This document shows, one piece after another, positions 1 to 6,722 of a stretch of 7,811 bases of DNA. The stretch is from Gammaproteobacteria bacterium (GTDB lineage Bacteria; Pseudomonadota; Gammaproteobacteria; Steroidobacterales; Woeseiaceae): contig QNFK01000069.1 of the NCBI GenBank assembly GCA_003645495.1, positions 1 to 7,811 on the forward strand, written 5' to 3'. The translations under genes were made by a program, and so were the position numbers. The number at the start of each line of letters is the position of its first letter. The stretch's first letter is position 1. The notes beneath the pieces are model-generated. The model had not been told where the DNA came from. It made no database searches and worked only from the letters and a program-made list of their open reading frames with translations.

Positions 1-981
1 GGGTGTACCACCATTTACGCCAACCCGAGAAATCTGCGGCCGGCCGCTGCGATCAGAAGTGAAGTAGATTGTTTTCCCATCCGTAGCCCAGGTCCCTTCC
101 GTATCGATCGCCCGATTGGTTGTCAGGCGCGTGAGTTTGCGGTCCGCAAGATTAAGGACGTGAATATCCAGATTGCCGTCAACGCCGCCCAGCGTTAGCA
201 CCAGTTTTCGTCCATCAGGCGAAAATGCAGGCGCGCCATTGATGCCGGCCCGGCTCGACGCCTTGATCCGATTGCCGGTGCGCAGCGTTTGCACGAAAAT
301 GGTTGATACATTGTTTTCGAACGAGACGTACGCGAGACGACGACTGTCCGGCGACCAAGCTGGCGACATAATCGGGTCGCTCGACTCCATGATCGTCACT
401 TCATTCTGGCCATCAGTATCGGACACGACCAGCGTAAATAAGCGATCGTCCTTGCCGCCCTGCGCTGTGACGTAGGCTACCTTGGTGCCGAAGACGCCCG
501 GAATACCGGTCAGTTTCTCGTAAATCATGTCTGCAGCGCGGTGTGCAACACGGCGCATCGTGCCGCGGCTGGCCGGCATGCGGTAACCCACCAGCTGTTC
601 ACGCTTGAAAACGTCAAACAGCTGGAACTGGACGCTGTAGGCATTGGCACCTGTTTGGGTCACCTTGCCTATCACCACTGCCTCTACACCGAGAATTGAC
701 CAGTCTTCAAAATCTACATCAATTCCGGAGGTAGGCTTTTGCAACATGTCGTCTTCGGGAATCGGCGCAAATCGTCCACTGCGATCCAGATCTGCAGCGA
801 TCAGCCCGGTGATATCGAAGGGGGCATTCGCGTCATCACCTTCCCAGGCAAAGGGCACGACAGCAACGGGTGCGCGCCTGCCTGCGCCGCCAGTCACTTC
901 GATCTCTAATTGGGCGTGAATATCACCGCTGGCCAGCATTAAAAGAAGCAGGGTAAGGCCAGAAGACAGGAATTTGTTCAT
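1..981 (-). CDS. tolB: Tol-Pal system periplasmic protein TolB (C-terminus cut by window edge)
   Basis: Periplasmic beta-propeller protein of the Tol-Pal system. In the family it binds Pal and the TolA C-terminus, and it supports outer-membrane integrity and constriction during division. The first 327 codons are present; the family is about 430 residues, so roughly 100 C-terminal residues lie off the left edge. Residues 1-23 are a Sec signal peptide (MNKFLSS, a run of leucines, then cleavage probably after IHA). Residues 25-160 form the alpha/beta N-terminal domain. Propeller repeats follow at about 205-222 (SPAWSPDSRRLAYVSFE), 247-263 (APAFSPDGRKL) and 293-310 (DTEGTWATDGKTIYFTSD). The third repeat has AT where the family usually has SP. 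ATG at 981 is followed directly by the signal peptide. It lies 30 bases after tolA, with only a weak GGA as ribosome binding site. Identification is secure; the missing end cannot be judged. Confidence 0.96.
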   Translation of the reverse strand, partial: MNKFLSSGLTLLLLMLASGDIHAQLEIEVTGGAGRRAPVAVVPFAWEGDDANAPFDITGLIAADLDRSGRFAPIPEDDMLQKPTSGIDVDFEDWSILGVEAVVIGKVTQTGANAYSVQFQLFDVFKREQLVGYRMPASRGTMRRVAHRAADMIYEKLTGIPGVFGTKVAYVTAQGGKDDRLFTLVVSDTDGQNEVTIMESSDPIMSPAWSPDSRRLAYVSFENNVSTIFVQTLRTGNRIKASSRAGINGAPAFSPDGRKLVLTLGGVDGNLDIHVLNLADRKLTRLTTNRAIDTEGTWATDGKTIYFTSDRSGRPQISRVGVNGGTP

Positions 982-1011
982 AAATTGGATCCGGTATTTA
1001 ATCGAGAGCGC

Positions 1012-1839
1012 CTATTGTTCAGGTCTGAAGGTAATGGTCAAGTTCCTGTCGAATAAACTTGGATTCGATGGTAGCGGCAATGGCGATGCTTTGTAGACCG
1101 CAGCCTCAATCGAGCGCCTTACCGAATCGTCGCCATTGCACGAGCCAATGGTCACTCCGACCACTTCGCCGCTGGGTAGTTGCCTGACATTGACGACGCA
1201 TTCGATGCCAGCGACTGCAGTGGCCGGCTCGATCCAGTTGCGCTGCAGCTGCTGCATGATCGCGAACTGGTAGACACTTAGTTCGCCTGCATTCATGGCC
1301 TCCTGACGCTGCGTTTCGGCGGCAATTTCGACATCAAGCTGACGTTGTCGCTCAGCAGCCTCTGCCTCTTTCTTCAGGCGCTCGTTTTCCTTTCGCTGCC
1401 GTTCGAGATCCTCAAGCCGTTTGCGTTCCGCTTCCTCACGGCGGCGCTCTACTTCAGCTTCCTGCTGTTTTTTGCGCTCGGTCTCCTCTTTCTGCCGTCT
1501 TTTGCGCTCAGCCTCATCCTGCTCGCGAATACGTTGTTGTTCTGCCTGCAGGTCAGCCTGGCGTTTTTCCTCCTCGGCTCGCGCCCGTTCCTCCTCAGCC
1601 CGGTCTGGTTCAGGCTCTGGCTCAGGCTCAGGTTCGGGTACGACCTCCGGCTCTTCGACAGGTGGCGGTGCTGTTTGCGGAATATCTTCGTCCAGAACCA
1701 GTGTGGCCTGGATGGCGAGCGGCACAGACGGGTGCATCGGCCGCGAAAAGTCGACGACATAAATCAGGCCGGCAATCACCAGCCCGTGAAACATCGCGGC
1801 GAAGGTCACCGGGATAATATTGTAGTTGTCTTGTATCAA
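1012..1839 (-). CDS. tolA: Tol-Pal system inner-membrane protein TolA
   Basis: TolA spans the periplasm and links the TolQ-TolR motor to TolB and Pal. The 275 residues show the classic three parts. One transmembrane helix lies at about 11-30 and carries the conserved His (H18). A Pro/Glu stretch (PEPEPEPEPEP, about 68-78) leads into a highly charged helical stalk (about 80-182, rich in E, K, R and Q). The globular C-terminal domain is at about 186-275, with Cys214 and Cys234 placed as the family's disulfide pair. It is shorter than the E. coli protein (about 420) because of the stalk, which varies between species. The start is TTG at 1839, without a clear ribosome binding site. No ATG precedes the helix, and a GTG at codon 11 would remove the short cytoplasmic tail, so TTG is preferred. 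tolR ends 21 bases upstream in the same frame. Confidence 0.95.
   Translation of the reverse strand: MIQDNYNIIPVTFAAMFHGLVIAGLIYVVDFSRPMHPSVPLAIQATLVLDEDIPQTAPPPVEEPEVVPEPEPEPEPEPDRAEEERARAEEEKRQADLQAEQQRIREQDEAERKRRQKEETERKKQQEAEVERRREEAERKRLEDLERQRKENERLKKEAEAAERQRQLDVEIAAETQRQEAMNAGELSVYQFAIMQQLQRNWIEPATAVAGIECVVNVRQLPSGEVVGVTIGSCNGDDSVRRSIEAAVYKASPLPLPSNPSLFDRNLTITFRPEQ
1607..1638. repeat. Hexanucleotide tandem repeat coding the Pro-Glu run of TolA
   Basis: About five imperfect copies of a 6-base unit (GGCTCA, GGTTCA, GGCTCT, GGTTCG on the plus strand) encode alternating Glu and Pro in TolA. Gain or loss of a unit would keep the frame and change the linker length. Codon variation between units suggests an old repeat that has not recently expanded. 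Confidence 0.6.
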
Positions 1840-1860
1840 GCGCGTATCAACTACTTTGAC

Positions 1861-2304
1861 TTACTGTGGTACCGGGTACGTATTCAAAGGGTCGGTTACA
1901 AAACCGACATTTTCCGCCCCGCCTTGTTGTAACAACACCATCGCGCCGACGACGTTGCCGTATGCCACTGCGCGATCTGCTTTTACCAACACCGGTGTAT
2001 TAGGCCGGTTGCGCAGTACAGCCGCCACCCGGGCGACAATATCCCGGCCGGTCACCGGCTCGTCTTCATCGTCGCCTACGTTGATGTAGAGGTTGCCCTC
2101 GGCATCCACGCTAACGACCAATGGCGGCTGATTCGACACGTCTTCAATCGGTTCGGCGCCCGCCTTCGGTAATTCCACCTTGATTCCCTGGGTCAGCAAT
2201 GGCGCAGTCACCATGAAGATAATAAGCAGAACCAGCATGACGTCGATATATGGCACAACATTAATTTCGGCCATCAGCTTGCGTTTTTTCGATGTTGAAT
2301 CCAT
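1861..2304 (-). CDS. tolR: Tol-Pal system inner-membrane protein TolR
   Basis: TolR (ExbD/TolR family) pairs with TolQ to form the proton-driven motor acting on TolA. The 147-residue protein has a short basic cytoplasmic tail (KKRKLMAEINVVPY) and one transmembrane helix at about 19-39. That helix carries the proton-path aspartate D21 in the YIDVMLVLLIIF motif. A periplasmic domain of about 100 residues follows. The frame is open further upstream to 2388, but that extension would lie inside tolQ. The ATG at 2304 gives the family's usual N-terminus and has a good ribosome binding site. tolQ stops one base before it, so the two are probably translationally coupled. Confidence 0.96.
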   Translation of the reverse strand: MDSTSKKRKLMAEINVVPYIDVMLVLLIIFMVTAPLLTQGIKVELPKAGAEPIEDVSNQPPLVVSVDAEGNLYINVGDDEDEPVTGRDIVARVAAVLRNRPNTPVLVKADRAVAYGNVVGAMVLLQQGGAENVGFVTDPLNTYPVPQ

Positions 2305-2305
2305 T

Positions 2306-2995
2306 TCACACCACCTTTTTCTTGGCGCGGGAATGGCGCTGCAGAATACTGGAGAATTCTTCCGTAAAACCGTCGTAACGGATTTCAAGCCGGACGACTT
2401 TATCCGCGTATCGGTTATAGGCTATGACCGCAGGGATGGCTGCAAACAGGCCCATAGCGGTGGCAATCAGGGCTTCGGCGATCCCCGGCGCAACCATTGC
2501 GAGCGTCGCGGACTGCACATTACCGAGCGCACGAAATGAGTTCATGATTCCCCAGACCGTACCAAACAAGCCGACATACGGGCTCGTAGAGCCAATTGTC
2601 GCCAGCGTCGCCAGGCTTTGCTCCAGCCGATCGACCTCACGCATTTGCGATACCCGCATGGCGCGTCGGCACTCATCGACGATTTTGTCTGGTTCAATAT
2701 CGCCCTGTGCCGAAACGCGATTAAATTCGCGGAAACCCGCTTCAAAAATGCTCGCCATACCCCGGCTGCCGCCTTTTTGTCGGGTGGCGCTGCGATACAG
2801 GGTATTCAGATCGCCGCCGGACCAAAAGCTGGTCTCGAACTCATCGGATGCAGACTTGGCACGCTGTATCAGTCGTCTCTTCGTAAAAATAATACTCCAG
2901 GAAACGAACGAAGCCGCGAGCAGCAAGAACAGAACAACCTGCACCGCGAAACTGGCGCCCATCACCAGGCTGATAATTGACATGTCTGTCGTCAT
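2306..2995 (-). CDS. tolQ: Tol-Pal system motor protein TolQ
   Basis: TolQ (MotA/TolQ/ExbB family) is the multimeric inner-membrane stator that surrounds TolR and converts proton flow into movement of TolA. The 229 residues show three membrane helices at about 16-38, 129-155 and 168-194, with a large cytoplasmic loop between the first and second. The conserved signatures are SPYVGLFGTVWGIM, with T146, and APGIAEALIATAMGLFAAIP, with T179. These match the two channel threonines of the family. The ATG at 2995 overlaps the ybgC stop (ATGA). A second in-frame ATG at 2983 is possible, but the longer form matches known TolQ N-termini better. It uses TGA as stop, so TGA is a normal stop codon in this genome. 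Confidence 0.97.
   Translation of the reverse strand: MTTDMSIISLVMGASFAVQVVLFLLLAASFVSWSIIFTKRRLIQRAKSASDEFETSFWSGGDLNTLYRSATRQKGGSRGMASIFEAGFREFNRVSAQGDIEPDKIVDECRRAMRVSQMREVDRLEQSLATLATIGSTSPYVGLFGTVWGIMNSFRALGNVQSATLAMVAPGIAEALIATAMGLFAAIPAVIAYNRYADKVVRLEIRYDGFTEEFSSILQRHSRAKKKVV
2311..2317 (-). promoter_or_regulatory. Ribosome binding site fixing the tolR start
   Basis: AAGGTGG on the minus strand, inside the last codons of tolQ and 6 bases before the ATG at 2304. It supports this start over the longer open frame reaching back to 2388. Confidence 0.65.
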
Positions 2996-3417
2996 GATTT
3001 TGAGTCCTCAAATAAATCGGCAGGCACCCGGATGGGCCTGAGTGTGTCGGCGTTCAGAAATGCCGCTTTGGTCGTACCGCGACACAGCAACTCGCCATCC
3101 AGGTTATTGCGAAAAATGTTTTGTTCCATCGCGAATGTCGCCCGAGACAGGTCGCTCAATGCCGCGGTGGCCACAATTTCGTCGTTAAATTTAGCCGGTA
3201 CCAGGAATTCGCAACTGGTCTTGATCACTACGAATAGTCGGCGTTGTTCGTACAAGAGCACGTCCTGTTCGACGCCCAAAGAGCGCAACCATTCCGTTCG
3301 GGCGCGCTCCATGAATTTGAAGTAATTCGCGTAGTAGACGAGTCCTTGTGCGTCCGTGTCCTCGTAATAGACACGGAGAGGCCACGTGAATGGCTTTGCA
3401 GTGCTTTGTTTGTTCAA
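2992..3417 (-). CDS. ybgC: YbgC-family acyl-CoA thioesterase (hotdog fold)
   Basis: Hotdog-fold thioesterase of the YbgC/4-hydroxybenzoyl-CoA type. The family hydrolyses acyl-CoA or acyl-ACP thioesters in the cytoplasm and is nearly always encoded next to tolQ. Its exact physiological substrate is uncertain, with phospholipid metabolism proposed. The 141-residue protein has the active-site motif YYEDTDAQGLVYYANY at residues 17-32, with catalytic Asp22, followed by FMERARTEWLR. Tyr29 stands where E. coli has His (VYHA); as far as I recall, Tyr occurs there in other members too. No ATG precedes the motif, so the start is taken as TTG at 3417, 14 bases after ruvB, with a poorly placed GGA as ribosome binding site. 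Its TGA stop overlaps the tolQ ATG. Confidence 0.93.
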   Translation of the reverse strand: MNKQSTAKPFTWPLRVYYEDTDAQGLVYYANYFKFMERARTEWLRSLGVEQDVLLYEQRRLFVVIKTSCEFLVPAKFNDEIVATAALSDLSRATFAMEQNIFRNNLDGELLCRGTTKAAFLNADTLRPIRVPADLFEDSKS

Positions 3418-3431
3418 GTGATGTCGTCCGG

Positions 3432-4487
3432 TCAGGTTTGGTTCTGGTCGAATAACGGCAACTCAGGCATCGGATCCCGGGTTGGTGGTGCCAGGCCAAA
3501 ATGCAGATAGGCATTCTTTGTTGCAACCCGGCCACGCGCGGTGCGCATCATAAAGCCCTGCTGAATCAGGTAAGGCTCCAGCACATCCTCGATCGTGCCC
3601 CGCTCTTCCCCGACAGCCGCCGCCAGCGACTCAATGCCCACCGGTCCACCGTCAAACTTATCGATAATCGTCTGCAACAGCCGCCGGTCCATCGCATCAA
3701 AGCCGTTTGGGTCGACCTCGAGCATATCCATGGCGCTGATGGCTACTTTTTCAGTTACCACACCATCCGCACGTACTTCGGCGAAATCACGCACCCGTCG
3801 CAACAGTCGATTGGCGATTCTTGGCGTACCTCGCGAGCGCTCGGCGATCTGGCTTGCGCCGCCGCCTTCCAGCGGCAAGTTCAATATTCCCGCAGATCGC
3901 GTGGCGATGGACTTGAGATCATCAGGCGTATAAAACTCGAGTCGCTGCACAATGCCGAAGCGATCACGCAGTGGCGACGTGAGAAGCCCCGCACGGGTCG
4001 TTGCCCCCACCAGCGTAAACGGCGGCAGGTCCAGTTTGATAGAGCGCGCCGCCGGCCCCTCGCCGATCATGATATCCAGTTGAAAATCTTCCATCGCCGG
4101 GTAGAGGACCTCCTCGACCACAGGACTAAGACGATGAATCTCGTCAACAAACAGCACATCGTTTGGCTCCAGGTTGGTCAGGATTGCGGCAAGATCGCCC
4201 GGTCGCTCGAGCACCGGTCCCGACGTCTGGCGCAGGTTTACCTGCATTTCATTGGCGACGATATGTGCGAGTGTCGTTTTACCAAGACCCGGAGGCCCGA
4301 AAATCAGTACATGATCCAGCGCTTCACCACGATTCCTGGCGGCAGTGATGAAAATATCCATTTGTTCCTTGACGCTTGCCTGACCGATATAGTCCTGCAG
4401 CGTTTTTGGTCGGATCGCCCGATCGAAGGCCTGGTCTTCCTCGCGAGGAATCGCACTGGTCAGTCTGTCGTGTTCAATTCCGCTCAT
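3432..4487 (-). CDS. ruvB: Holliday junction branch-migration ATPase RuvB
   Basis: AAA+ motor that forms hexamers on DNA either side of a RuvA-bound Holliday junction and drives branch migration. The 351 residues are of usual length. Walker A is GPPGLGKT (64-71), Walker B is VDEIHR (114-119), and sensor 1 lies in TLVGATTR (158-165). The arginine finger is in SPLRDRFG (R174), and sensor 2 is in GTPRIANRLLRR (220-231). The C-terminal winged-helix domain runs from about 260 to 335 (FDGGPVGIESLAAAVGEERGTIEDV falls within it). All catalytic motifs are intact. The ATG at 4487 is three bases after the ruvA stop. A 345-codon frame on the opposite strand is only a shadow of this gene. Confidence 0.98.
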   Translation of the reverse strand: MSGIEHDRLTSAIPREEDQAFDRAIRPKTLQDYIGQASVKEQMDIFITAARNRGEALDHVLIFGPPGLGKTTLAHIVANEMQVNLRQTSGPVLERPGDLAAILTNLEPNDVLFVDEIHRLSPVVEEVLYPAMEDFQLDIMIGEGPAARSIKLDLPPFTLVGATTRAGLLTSPLRDRFGIVQRLEFYTPDDLKSIATRSAGILNLPLEGGGASQIAERSRGTPRIANRLLRRVRDFAEVRADGVVTEKVAISAMDMLEVDPNGFDAMDRRLLQTIIDKFDGGPVGIESLAAAVGEERGTIEDVLEPYLIQQGFMMRTARGRVATKNAYLHFGLAPPTRDPMPELPLFDQNQT

Positions 4488-4490
4488 GTG

Positions 4491-5081
4491 TTAACTCACC
4501 GTATGGCGCAGGGCCAGCCGGATAATATCCTCTGCTGATTTATCTTTGGGATCGATCTGCGCCAAAAGTCGTTTGACCTCAGTCAGTTTGTAGCCAAGCG
4601 ATACCAGCGCATCGACAGCCAGGCTGCGCGGATCGCCTGGGCCACCATCTGCCCTGGCAGCGACAACCTGCAATGGCGCTTTGTCTATCTTATCGCGCAT
4701 TTCGATGATAAGGCGTTCCGCCGTTTTTTTACCGACGCCGGGAATCTTGATCAGCATTGCCGCATCGTCTGTCTGTACACACCGCTCGAAGTCCCTGACG
4801 GTCATAGCGGAAAGGATAGCCAGGCCCATTTTGGCACCGACGCCACTGATCTTGAGCAGCGTGCGGAACAGGTGTTTTTCCTCATCGGTCGCAAAGCCAT
4901 ACAAGTTCTGATCGTTTTCGCGAACCAGCAAATGCATGTACAGGAATACATCTTCACCGATCTGCGGTAATTCGAGGAAAGTGGACATTGGCGTTGCGAC
5001 TTCATAACCAACCCCGGCACATTCGATGATTATCGCCGTCGGTTCCCTGGCGGTCAGTTTACCGCGCAACGAGCCAATCAT
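4491..5081 (-). CDS. ruvA: Holliday junction recognition protein RuvA
   Basis: RuvA tetramers hold the four-way junction in square planar form and load RuvB. The protein is 196 residues, close to the E. coli length of about 203. The N-terminal OB-fold domain (1-63, beginning MIGSLRGKL) is followed by two helix-hairpin-helix motifs, ISGVGAKMG (78-86) and IPGVGKKTA (113-121). A flexible linker at about 135-150 leads to the C-terminal RuvB-binding domain (151-196, with ALVSLGYKLTEV). The ATG overlaps the ruvC TGA by ATGA, which indicates coupled translation. Confidence 0.98.
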   Translation of the reverse strand: MIGSLRGKLTAREPTAIIIECAGVGYEVATPMSTFLELPQIGEDVFLYMHLLVRENDQNLYGFATDEEKHLFRTLLKISGVGAKMGLAILSAMTVRDFERCVQTDDAAMLIKIPGVGKKTAERLIIEMRDKIDKAPLQVVAARADGGPGDPRSLAVDALVSLGYKLTEVKRLLAQIDPKDKSAEDIIRLALRHTVS

Positions 5082-5599
5082 TGCAGCCCCACAATGGCTG
5101 CACTGCTGCTCACTTTGAGGTGCAGCCGACGCTGGTGCGCATAACAGAGCGCAGTCGCCAGGGCATCTGCCGCGTCCGGCGAGGGATTCCCGTCGAGCTC
5201 CAGTAAAGACCGAACCATGTGCAGGACCTGATCTTTGGTAGCAGCGCCAGTACCAACAATTGCCTGTTTGATTTCCCGCGGAGCGTACTCGTGGATTTCC
5301 AGCGCAAAGCCGAAGGTGGCACAGATTGCAGCCGAGCGGGCCTGGCCCAGTTTCAACGCACTGCCGGCGTTCCGATGCATGAAAACACTTTCAATAGCCA
5401 CCACATCAGGCTGATATTCCTCAACAATTTCCCTGATAGAGTGAAATATCATTCTGAGTCGTTCGGGAAAGGCACCTTCACCGGTTCGCACAGCGCCGCT
5501 GGCAACATACGTTGCACAGTTCGACGCGCAATCGAGCACGCCAAACCCGGTCAGTCGTGAACCAGGATCAATACCAAGAATGCGTTGACGCTCAGTCAA
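5078..5599 (-). CDS. ruvC: Holliday junction resolvase RuvC
   Basis: Dimeric endonuclease that cuts Holliday junctions symmetrically, acting with RuvAB. The 173 residues have the RNase H-like fold with all four catalytic acids visible: D11 (ILGIDPGS), E70 (VAIES), and D142 and D145 (SPDAADALA). The start is TTG at 5599, because no ATG or GTG lies upstream before yebC ends and the GIDPGS motif needs this N-terminus. A strong ribosome binding site sits in front. It is 8 bases from the yebC stop. Confidence 0.97.
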   Translation of the reverse strand: MTERQRILGIDPGSRLTGFGVLDCASNCATYVASGAVRTGEGAFPERLRMIFHSIREIVEEYQPDVVAIESVFMHRNAGSALKLGQARSAAICATFGFALEIHEYAPREIKQAIVGTGAATKDQVLHMVRSLLELDGNPSPDAADALATALCYAHQRRLHLKVSSSAAIVGLQ

Positions 5600-5603
5600 T
5601 ATT

Positions 5604-5609
5604 CACCTC
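5604..5609 (-). promoter_or_regulatory. Ribosome binding site for the TTG start of ruvC
   Basis: GAGGTG on the minus strand, 4 bases before TTG at 5599. Its first two bases belong to the yebC TGA stop. It is the main evidence that TTG is the true ruvC start. Confidence 0.7.
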
Positions 5610-6351
5610 ACAGCTGCTGCAGCACTTCTTCTGAAATATCCGCATTACTGTAGACACTCTGGACGTCATCCAGGTCTTCCAGCATTTCCAGCATTTTTAT
5701 CATTGATGACGCGGCCTGTAATTCGAGTGCGGCGCTGTTCGAGGCGCGCATCGTTAGCTCTGCGGTTTCCGGTTCCAGTCCTGCAGCGCGCATCGCGTCA
5801 CGAACAGACTCAAATTCTGCCGGGTCGGTCAGAACCTCTATGGAATTATCCTCGTCCACCAGTACGTCCTCGGCACCGGCTTCAATGGCCGCCTCCATTA
5901 CGGTGTCCTCATCGCTGCCAGGGGCGAAACTTAATTGCCCAACATGCGCAAACAGGTAGCCGACTGACCCGTCGGCGCCGAGGTTACCGCCAAACTTTGC
6001 AAAGGCATGCCTTACTTCTGCGACGGTACGGTTCTTGTTATCGGTCATACAATCAACCAACACCGCCGTTCCGCCCGGACCGTAGCCCTCGTAGCGTATT
6101 TCCATGTAATCCGCGCCATCAAGATCGCCGGAACCCTTTTTAACAGCACGCTCGATATTATCTTTCGGCATGCTCTGCGATTTCGCTTTGTCTACCGCCA
6201 GTCGCAAACGCGGATTTGCTGCCATGTCGCCGCCGCCAATACGGGCCGCGATGGTTATCTCACGGATCAGCTTGGTAAAAAGCTTGCCGCGCTTCTTGTC
6301 CTGGGCGCCTTTGCGGTGCTGGATATTGGCCCACTTACTATGTCCTGCCAT
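5608..6351 (-). CDS. yebC: YebC/TACO1-family protein (translation factor or regulator)
   Basis: Conserved YebC/TACO1-family protein. Members were first described as DNA-binding transcriptional regulators. More recent work points to a ribosome-associated role that relieves stalling, notably at proline runs. Which applies here cannot be told from sequence. The 247 residues match the usual length. The diagnostic N-terminus MAGHSKWANIQHRKGAQDKK is present, followed by LFTKLIREI, the central motif YEGYGPGGTAVLVDC (about 88-102) and the acidic C-terminus. First gene of the yebC-ruvC-ruvA-ruvB-tol block. The ribosome binding site is weak (TTGAGA). In many gammaproteobacteria aspS precedes yebC; here the neighbour is a divergent relA. 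Confidence 0.97.
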   Translation of the reverse strand: MAGHSKWANIQHRKGAQDKKRGKLFTKLIREITIAARIGGGDMAANPRLRLAVDKAKSQSMPKDNIERAVKKGSGDLDGADYMEIRYEGYGPGGTAVLVDCMTDNKNRTVAEVRHAFAKFGGNLGADGSVGYLFAHVGQLSFAPGSDEDTVMEAAIEAGAEDVLVDEDNSIEVLTDPAEFESVRDAMRAAGLEPETAELTMRASNSAALELQAASSMIKMLEMLEDLDDVQSVYSNADISEEVLQQL

Positions 6352-6391
6352 CAGTTCTCAAGTCCCAAACGTTGCGAATTTTCAAAGTACA

Positions 6392-6401
6392 GCACGCGTG
6401 C
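6392..6401. repeat. Perfect 10-base palindrome upstream of yebC
   Basis: GCACGCGTGC is its own reverse complement and lies 41 bases before the yebC start. It could be an operator for a dimeric regulator, but a palindrome this short can arise by chance. On the minus strand it overlaps a weak extended -10-like string (TGCTGTACT). Confidence 0.3.
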
Positions 6402-6423
6402 AGAATCGGGCACACCAGGTGCC

Positions 6424-6638
6424 TGGTCCGGACTATTCATGAATTGCCGCGATGATTGCACCCCAAGAGTACTTCCTCGGTTTGTCTGGCGACAATCCTC
6501 ACGGCGCACAGAGTATTGCCCGCACACGGGCTTTTCCGACCGAGCGGAATACCCGTGTGTATTCCCGAGAGAGGAAAAGTCCGTGTGCGGGCAATAATCC
6601 TGCAAGGGCGCGAGCATATTCATGAATAGTCCGGACCA
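6424..6638. repeat. 215-base element bounded by perfect 21-base inverted repeats
   Basis: The 21 bases at 6424-6444 are the exact reverse complement of 6618-6638. Each arm contains two complete palindromes separated by one base: GTCCGGAC (6426-6433 and 6629-6636) and ATTCATGAAT (6435-6444 and 6618-6627). The element holds a further long inverted repeat. Size and architecture fit a MITE or another short non-autonomous palindromic element placed between yebC and relA. I see no transposase and no clear target-site duplication next to the arms. The flanks also do not pair. Alternatives are paired operator sites controlling the divergent genes, or a structured RNA. Confidence 0.6.
6514..6596. repeat. 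24-base inverted repeat with nested hairpins
   Basis: Positions 6514-6537 pair with 6573-6596 over 24 bases, with a single G-T mismatch. Inside the loop, GGAATAC (6546-6552) pairs with GTATTCC (6559-6565), and the two stems share a centre near 6555. The left arm can also fold on itself (GCCCG 6518-6522 with CGGGC 6527-6531), and the right arm can do so with one G-T pair (6579-6583 with 6588-6592). The region can therefore adopt either one long hairpin or a row of three small ones. No T-run follows on either strand, so it is not a typical rho-independent terminator. Confidence 0.65.
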
Positions 6639-6644
6639 TGTCAA
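6639..6644 (-). promoter_or_regulatory. Consensus -35 box facing the yebC operon
   Basis: TTGACA on the minus strand, directly abutting the outer end of the right inverted-repeat arm. A -10 box at 17 or 18 bases would be GAATAT or AATATG, which is poor. The box could drive the yebC operon from about 290 bases upstream, with the ATTCATGAAT palindrome overlapping the -10 region as a possible operator. It could also be chance. Confidence 0.3.
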
Positions 6645-6674
6645 TATCCTCATGTACTGCCCAAAATCACGGCG

Positions 6675-6680
6675 TATGAT
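6675..6680 (+). promoter_or_regulatory. Possible -10 box of relA
   Basis: TATGAT differs from the TATAAT consensus at one position and lies 42 bases before the relA ATG. The matching -35 position (near 6652-6657, ATGTAC) is weak. No better candidate was seen between the inverted-repeat element and relA. Confidence 0.35.
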
Positions 6681-6722
6681 AACGGTTAAAGGATCTCTGT
6701 ACACCCAATATAGCTAAGCCAA

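Noticed and set aside
1345..1932. Plus-strand open frame with hydrophobic Leu/Phe-rich translation
   Set aside because: It is antisense to the charged stalk of tolA. The Leu/Phe richness is the complement of Glu and Lys codons, not a membrane protein.
3501..4538. Long open frame (345 codons) on the plus strand opposite ruvB
   Set aside because: It lies entirely antisense to ruvB and ruvA, whose catalytic motifs are intact. Its translation shows no recognisable domain and it is explained by codon bias on the other strand.
6514..6596. Rho-independent terminator for relA-side or yebC-side transcripts
   Set aside because: The stem is strong, but neither strand has a T-run after it, and no gene ends nearby on either side: both flanking genes start here.
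6424..6638. CRISPR array
   Set aside because: The repeats are one inverted pair of arms, not multiple direct repeats with regular spacers, and there are no cas genes.
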